A DNA stretch of 10,149 bases, taken from positions 13,215 to 23,363 of the forward strand of contig PLZZ01000079.1 in NCBI GenBank assembly GCA_003153585.1, written 5' to 3'. Origin of the DNA: Acidobacteriota bacterium. Its GTDB lineage: Bacteria > Acidobacteriota > Terriglobia > Acidiferrales > UBA7541. The translations under genes and the position numbers were made by a program. Below the pieces are notes generated by a model. The model saw only the letters and a list, made by a program, of their open reading frames with translations. It made no database searches and was not told where the DNA came from. Shown in pieces: positions 6,797 through 10,149 of this stretch; position 1 is the stretch's first letter, and every line of letters begins with the position of its first letter.

Positions 6797-7567
6797 TCAC
6801 AAACCCATAATTTGGAATCCCGCGTCTACGTAAAGAACGTTGCCGGTAACTCCACGGCCGAGATCGCTCGCGAGAAACACGGCGGTATCAGCGACTTCCG
6901 CCGGATCGGTGTTGCGGCGCAACGGTGCGTGCTGTTGAACGAAATCGAGAACCTTGGAGAAGTCCTTAATTCCGCGCGCGGAAATCGTTTTGATGGGGCC
7001 GGCTGAAATTGCATTGACGCGAATTTTGCTGGCTCCCAATTCGCTCGCAAGATATTTCATGGACATTTCGAGTGCAGCTTTGGCTACACCCATCACATTG
7101 TAATTGGTGACCACGCGCGTGGAGCCCAGATACGTGAGGGTCATAATCGCGCCCCCGTCGGTCATCAGCGGCGCGAGCGCTTTGGAGACAGCTACCAGCG
7201 AATAGGCGCTGACGTCGAGCGCCAGCTTGAACCCGTCGCGCGAGGTATTCACAAAAGGCTGGTTCAAATCCTCATGATTCGCGAATGCAAGACAATGAAC
7301 AACCACGTCGAGCTTTCGACCCTCGGCTTTCAGCGAGGCTGCGAGACCATCAATGTCGGACTGCAGCTGTACGTCGCAGGGATAGTAATTGCTCACCCCG
7401 AGTTCGTTTCCGAGTTCCTCCACCGTGGGCTTCGCGCGCTCATTCTGGTGGGTCAGCAGAAGCGTGGCGCCCTCGCGCACGAACGCCTGCGAAATCGCGT
7501 GAGCGATGCTCCATTTATTCCAAACGCCCAGGACGATTGCTGTTTTTCCTTCCAGTAGTTTTGGCAT
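6797..7567 (-). CDS. fabI: Enoyl-[acyl-carrier-protein] reductase (FabI type)
   Basis: Reduces trans-2-enoyl-ACP to acyl-ACP with NAD(P)H, the last step of each fatty acid elongation cycle in the cytosol. The 256-residue product shows the FabI signature: TYLGS with Y146, then YNVMGVAK with Y156 and K163 (the Y-x6-K pair), ISAGPIKT (187-194), and GIKDF in the substrate loop (199-203). HCLAFA (91-96) has Ala at the position of E. coli Gly93, as in the Bacillus-type enzyme. The nucleotide-binding loop reads GVWNKWSIAHAI (14-25): Trp16 replaces the small residue (usually Ala) of the common GVANKRSIA form. The start is the ATG at 7567; no strong ribosome site precedes it. The upstream gene on the same strand ends 78 bases away, so co-transcription is possible. 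Convergent with tsaE. Confidence 0.96.
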   Translation of the reverse strand: MPKLLEGKTAIVLGVWNKWSIAHAISQAFVREGATLLLTHQNERAKPTVEELGNELGVSNYYPCDVQLQSDIDGLAASLKAEGRKLDVVVHCLAFANHEDLNQPFVNTSRDGFKLALDVSAYSLVAVSKALAPLMTDGGAIMTLTYLGSTRVVTNYNVMGVAKAALEMSMKYLASELGASKIRVNAISAGPIKTISARGIKDFSKVLDFVQQHAPLRRNTDPAEVADTAVFLASDLGRGVTGNVLYVDAGFQIMGL

Positions 7568-7645
7568 GGTCCGCCATTTTACCCGGAATTGGGGGTTTCG
7601 GAGCTATGTTCTGCATCGCACACCAATGCGACGCCTTCGGGCCGC

Positions 7646-8029
7646 TCAATGAGCGTGGATCCAGCGAATCACTTCCCTCACGATATCCGCGAGATAGGGC
7701 CAAATGACTGCGACGATTGCGAGGACAGAAGCGGCCAGTTTTTTAGAGGGCTTTGCAATTCCGCCCACTGCTGCGCCAGGCTGGTGGATGGCGCAGAAGC
7801 CTCCCTTGGTCGCGCGCCTGCCGCAGCGTTGGCCGCGGGGGCCAAGATAAAGGCAGGGGCCTTGATCAGCGCCGCTGGAGGGAGCGCCCGGGGCGGGCAG
7901 CGTTTTGATACCAAAGTCGTCAGTGTAATCGCCGGTTTCGTCGATCGACCCAATGCCGAATTCGCGGCCGGAGTCGTTGCTGTCGCGAGAAGCATTAACG
8001 GTTAAGACTCGTTCCATTGCGCCCGGCAT
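7646..8029 (-). CDS. Small protein with Cys3-His cluster and C-terminal membrane helix, function unknown
   Basis: A 127-residue product. The start is ATG 8029, preceded by GAGG four bases upstream (8034-8037, minus strand). The same frame extends further to 8344, but that part runs antisense to the next gene. Residues 1-58 are polar, acidic and low in complexity (several D, S, G). A cluster C59-x9-C69-x9-C79-x2-H82 follows, containing YLGPRGQRC and KGGFCAIH. This spacing resembles small zinc-binding units of the form C-x9-C-x9/10-C-x2-H seen in bacterial and plant (WRC-like) proteins; metal binding is inferred. After a PSKK linker, residues 98-117 (KLAASVLAIVAVIWPYLADI) form a hydrophobic helix, with a short amphipathic tail ending in WIHAH. 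The likely layout is a cytosolic metal-binding head anchored by a C-terminal helix. It lies upstream of fabI and divergent from the cyclase-like gene. I do not recognise a named family. Confidence 0.75.
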   Translation of the reverse strand: MPGAMERVLTVNASRDSNDSGREFGIGSIDETGDYTDDFGIKTLPAPGAPSSGADQGPCLYLGPRGQRCGRRATKGGFCAIHQPGAAVGGIAKPSKKLAASVLAIVAVIWPYLADIVREVIRWIHAH

Positions 8030-8101
8030 TTTTCCTCGGATAGAGTGAATGTGGAATCGAGTTCCTGCGTCTGCCAAAGGATCAGGATACTTCGCATTCG
8101 T
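8030..8101. promoter_or_regulatory. Shared divergent intergenic region
   Basis: Only 72 bases separate the starts of the small Cys3-His gene (minus) and the cyclase-like gene (plus), so both promoters must lie here or reach into the coding regions. GATACT (8086-8091) could be a -10 box for the plus gene, which would leave a leader of only a few bases before ATG 8102, consistent with the lack of a ribosome site there. No convincing -35 is seen on either strand. Confidence 0.35.
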
Positions 8102-10149
8102 ATGCCCGAAACCTATATTGCGCCCTCGCCCGCCCATCCGGCTCGGATGAAGCTCGAGCCTTATACTGCCGAAATCCGCCTGGGCAGCATTACCGTGGGC
8201 GTTGACAACATACATTATGACGTCTTTCTGAGCCCGCGATTCGTCGAATTCATCCGTAAATATCTGCTGGACCTGGTGCGCCAGACGGTGAATATCAGCC
8301 TGGTGTACGGCAACGACCGCAAGCAGTCGGGTACGCCCGAGCACGCCGCTTTCCGAAAGATGTTAATCGAGATTCTGCAGGCCTCCATCACGCGCGCAAA
8401 ATTCCAGCAGTCCATCGAAACCGATCTTCTGCACCAGCTCGCGCTGCTGAAACACATCACTTCCGAATTGGGGAATCAGTTTTCCAGCATCCTGGTGGAA
8501 TGCAAGGAATGGATTCGCAGCCGCGGCGAACTTTTTGAACACAGCGAGCAGGCGCATGTGATGCGCTCAAAGATCGCCGAAATCCAGGCAGACAAGAAAA
8601 ATATTTACAGGGCAGTCGGTGAGACGGTCTGCCGGGTTTGGCGCGATGTGGAAGAGGGCACGCTTTCGAAATCGCGCCGGGCGCTTTTCGGCGAAGATTT
8701 CCACGAGACTTACGAGCTGCTGCAAAATCGTTTTCTTTTCGTTGATAGCGGCAACGACGATCATCTTTTCCTTGAGCACTACGTGCTGATGGGGAATTTT
8801 GTGAATGACCCCGATCGATTTGAAATCTTCGACGGATTGCTGCTCGATCTCGTGCGGGATCTCATCCTGACCGGGGACAGCTCGGAAGATTTCAGCAAGG
8901 CTCGCAAGGCCCACGAGCGTTTGCTGGAGCAGGCGCGGTTGCTGCGGTCCGAGATGGCGCACGTCGAAGAAGAACAGGAAGAACTCGCCGGCCGCTCCGG
9001 GGATAGCGGTGAAGGCTTTCCGTGGCTCTTCAAGCGCAAGGGCGCATCTGCAGAGTCCCACGGTGAGCGCGCAAACCTGCATGAAAAATCCTTCTCGTTG
9101 GAATCGAAGCTCGCAGAGATGGGTTCTCAGATCGAAGTTGCCAAACAGCGCATGAACTTCCTGACCGAGGAACATCGAAATCGCCTGGGCGACTATTTGA
9201 ATCAGCCTGAAAATGCACGGAGACTTTTTGATGCGCAAGCGCCTGCGGGGAAGGGAGAAGCACCTGCAGCCACTCGTGCGCAGCTTCTCCAAGAGTGGGT
9301 GCACCGTTTGGAGGAGCGCGATCTGCTTTTCCACGTGCTGGCGAGCTACGAGCTGAGAAAAATCTATTCGGATTATTGTCCGCCGGTCCACTTGCAGGCC
9401 CTGAAGAAAGCTCTGGTGAACCGCGAAGAAGCGAAGCGCGTGGAGGCGATCCTGGAGCAATTTCCGGCGCGTAAGATTTCGATGAAGCGTCTGGAGGACG
9501 CCTCGCGCTCGATTCGCCGCAGCACGCCGGAAGAGCAGTCATCTACCGCGCTTCAATTTGCGAAAGATTTGATGCGTTTTCGCCGAGACCGCCGGAACTA
9601 TCAGCAGGTCGCAGCCTGGATGGAACGAATCAACTTGGTGCGTTCGGAGCGCGCTCGCGAGCTTTCTCGCGCGAACAAGAGCCTGTACGAATTCTTGCAT
9701 CCCGATGAAGGCCGTCCGGCCGAGGATCCCGTCATCAATCACACGGTGATCAAGGCCGACGTGCGCGGGTCCACCGGCATCACCAAGGATTTGCTTGCGC
9801 GCGGCATGAATCCCGCTTCGCACATCAGCATGAACCTGCACGAACCGGTGAAACGCATCCTGGAACGTTACGGCGCCGCCACCGTATTCATTGAAGGGGA
9901 CGCCATCATCCTGGCCATTTACGAAACGGAGGCTACGCGGGCCACCACGCGCGGTGTGGCGCGAGCTTGCGTCCTGGCGCGCGAAATTCTTGCGGTAACG
10001 CAGAGTTACAATCAGCGAGCCAATGCCTCCGGGCTTCCTGCACTGGAACTTGGGGTGGGTGTTGCGTTCCAGGATTCCGCGCCATCTCTTTGGACCGACG
10101 GCGATTCAAAGATTATGATTTCCCGCGCGCTGAATCTTTCCGACCGTCT
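8102..10149 (+). CDS. Large soluble protein with coiled coils and a C-terminal divergent class III nucleotide cyclase domain (partial, runs off the end)
   Basis: 682 codons are visible from ATG 8102 without a stop. In-frame TAA at 8003-8005 limits the start; GTG 8045 and 8051 are alternatives. No signal peptide or membrane helix is seen. Residues 1-260 are mostly helical and not a domain I recognise. About 264-300 and 330-365 are charged, coiled-coil-like segments separated by a short Gly/Pro-containing break (GFPWLFKRKG). Residues 365-545 are again helical. From about 545 a cyclase-like fold appears: VIKADVRGSTGIT with D553 (first metal aspartate), FIEGDAIILAIY with D600 (second metal aspartate), and the late motif LNLSDR with N678 and R682 matching the N-x3-R catalytic pair. 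The lysine usually four residues before the second aspartate is F596, and about six residues are inserted between GDS and LNLSDR. Likely role: signalling, with a nucleotide product that cannot be predicted. The domain call is inference from motifs. Confidence 0.8.
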   Translation, partial: MPETYIAPSPAHPARMKLEPYTAEIRLGSITVGVDNIHYDVFLSPRFVEFIRKYLLDLVRQTVNISLVYGNDRKQSGTPEHAAFRKMLIEILQASITRAKFQQSIETDLLHQLALLKHITSELGNQFSSILVECKEWIRSRGELFEHSEQAHVMRSKIAEIQADKKNIYRAVGETVCRVWRDVEEGTLSKSRRALFGEDFHETYELLQNRFLFVDSGNDDHLFLEHYVLMGNFVNDPDRFEIFDGLLLDLVRDLILTGDSSEDFSKARKAHERLLEQARLLRSEMAHVEEEQEELAGRSGDSGEGFPWLFKRKGASAESHGERANLHEKSFSLESKLAEMGSQIEVAKQRMNFLTEEHRNRLGDYLNQPENARRLFDAQAPAGKGEAPAATRAQLLQEWVHRLEERDLLFHVLASYELRKIYSDYCPPVHLQALKKALVNREEAKRVEAILEQFPARKISMKRLEDASRSIRRSTPEEQSSTALQFAKDLMRFRRDRRNYQQVAAWMERINLVRSERARELSRANKSLYEFLHPDEGRPAEDPVINHTVIKADVRGSTGITKDLLARGMNPASHISMNLHEPVKRILERYGAATVFIEGDAIILAIYETEATRATTRGVARACVLAREILAVTQSYNQRANASGLPALELGVGVAFQDSAPSLWTDGDSKIMISRALNLSDR

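Noticed and set aside
7285..8005. Plus-strand open frames across fabI and the small gene
   Set aside because: They are shadows of the two minus-strand genes; the translations are Arg/Ser/Pro-rich and show no domain.
8030..8344. Upstream extension of the small Cys3His gene on the minus strand
   Set aside because: This part overlaps the start of the cyclase-like gene on the opposite strand, and ATG 8029 has its own GAGG site; the extension shows no conserved feature.
8567..9460. 297-codon minus-strand open frame
   Set aside because: It is antisense to the cyclase-like gene, whose plus frame is open for more than 2 kb with good coding character and catalytic motifs.
1..10149. CRISPR array, tRNA, rRNA, insertion sequence or phage defence system
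   Set aside because: No regularly spaced repeats, cloverleaf-like segment, transposase, integrase or terminal inverted repeat was seen; nearly all of the window is accounted for by the listed genes.

Overview
This window looks like ordinary chromosomal DNA from a moderately high-GC bacterium, most likely an Acidobacteriota member (Koribacter/Terriglobia-like). That assignment is an inference from overall base composition and from the gene flavours: large CAT-type amino acid permeases, a HAMP-SpoIIE phosphatase, a Bacillus-type FabI, and a small protein with a C-x9-C-x9-C-x2-H cluster. No rRNA or other taxonomic marker is present.

Layout. Positions 1-74 hold the last codons of a gene that resembles the C-terminus of an APC-type permease. 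A complete CAT-like amino acid permease (126-1724) follows on the same strand. Next come a membrane-bound sensor phosphatase with HAMP and SpoIIE/PP2C domains (1844-3835) and a short-chain dehydrogenase (3891-4634) that lacks the usual catalytic serine. Then comes a housekeeping pair: the bifunctional NAD(P)H-hydrate repair enzyme Nnr (4720-6309), overlapping tsaE (6287-6745), the ATPase of the tRNA t6A pathway. A possible terminator ends this plus-strand block. On the minus strand, fabI (7567-6797) is preceded by a small protein with a Cys3His cluster and a C-terminal membrane helix (8029-7646). Divergent from that, across only 72 bases, starts a long soluble protein (8102 to beyond the window end). 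It has helical and coiled-coil regions and a C-terminal domain that I read as a divergent class III nucleotide cyclase.

How the genes fit together. The nnr-tsaE adjacency is the familiar yjeF-yjeE pairing (nicotinamide nucleotide repair and tRNA modification). FabI does the last reduction of fatty acid elongation. The phosphatase and the cyclase-like protein are probable signalling proteins, but no partner (anti-sigma kinase, STAS antagonist, cyclic-nucleotide effector) lies inside the window. The least explained part is the divergent locus at 7646-10149: the small Cys3His membrane protein and the cyclase-like protein. There is no CRISPR array, tRNA, rRNA, insertion sequence or prophage gene that I can see. 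No gene-free stretch exceeds 300 bases; the longest gap is about 120 bases (1725-1843).
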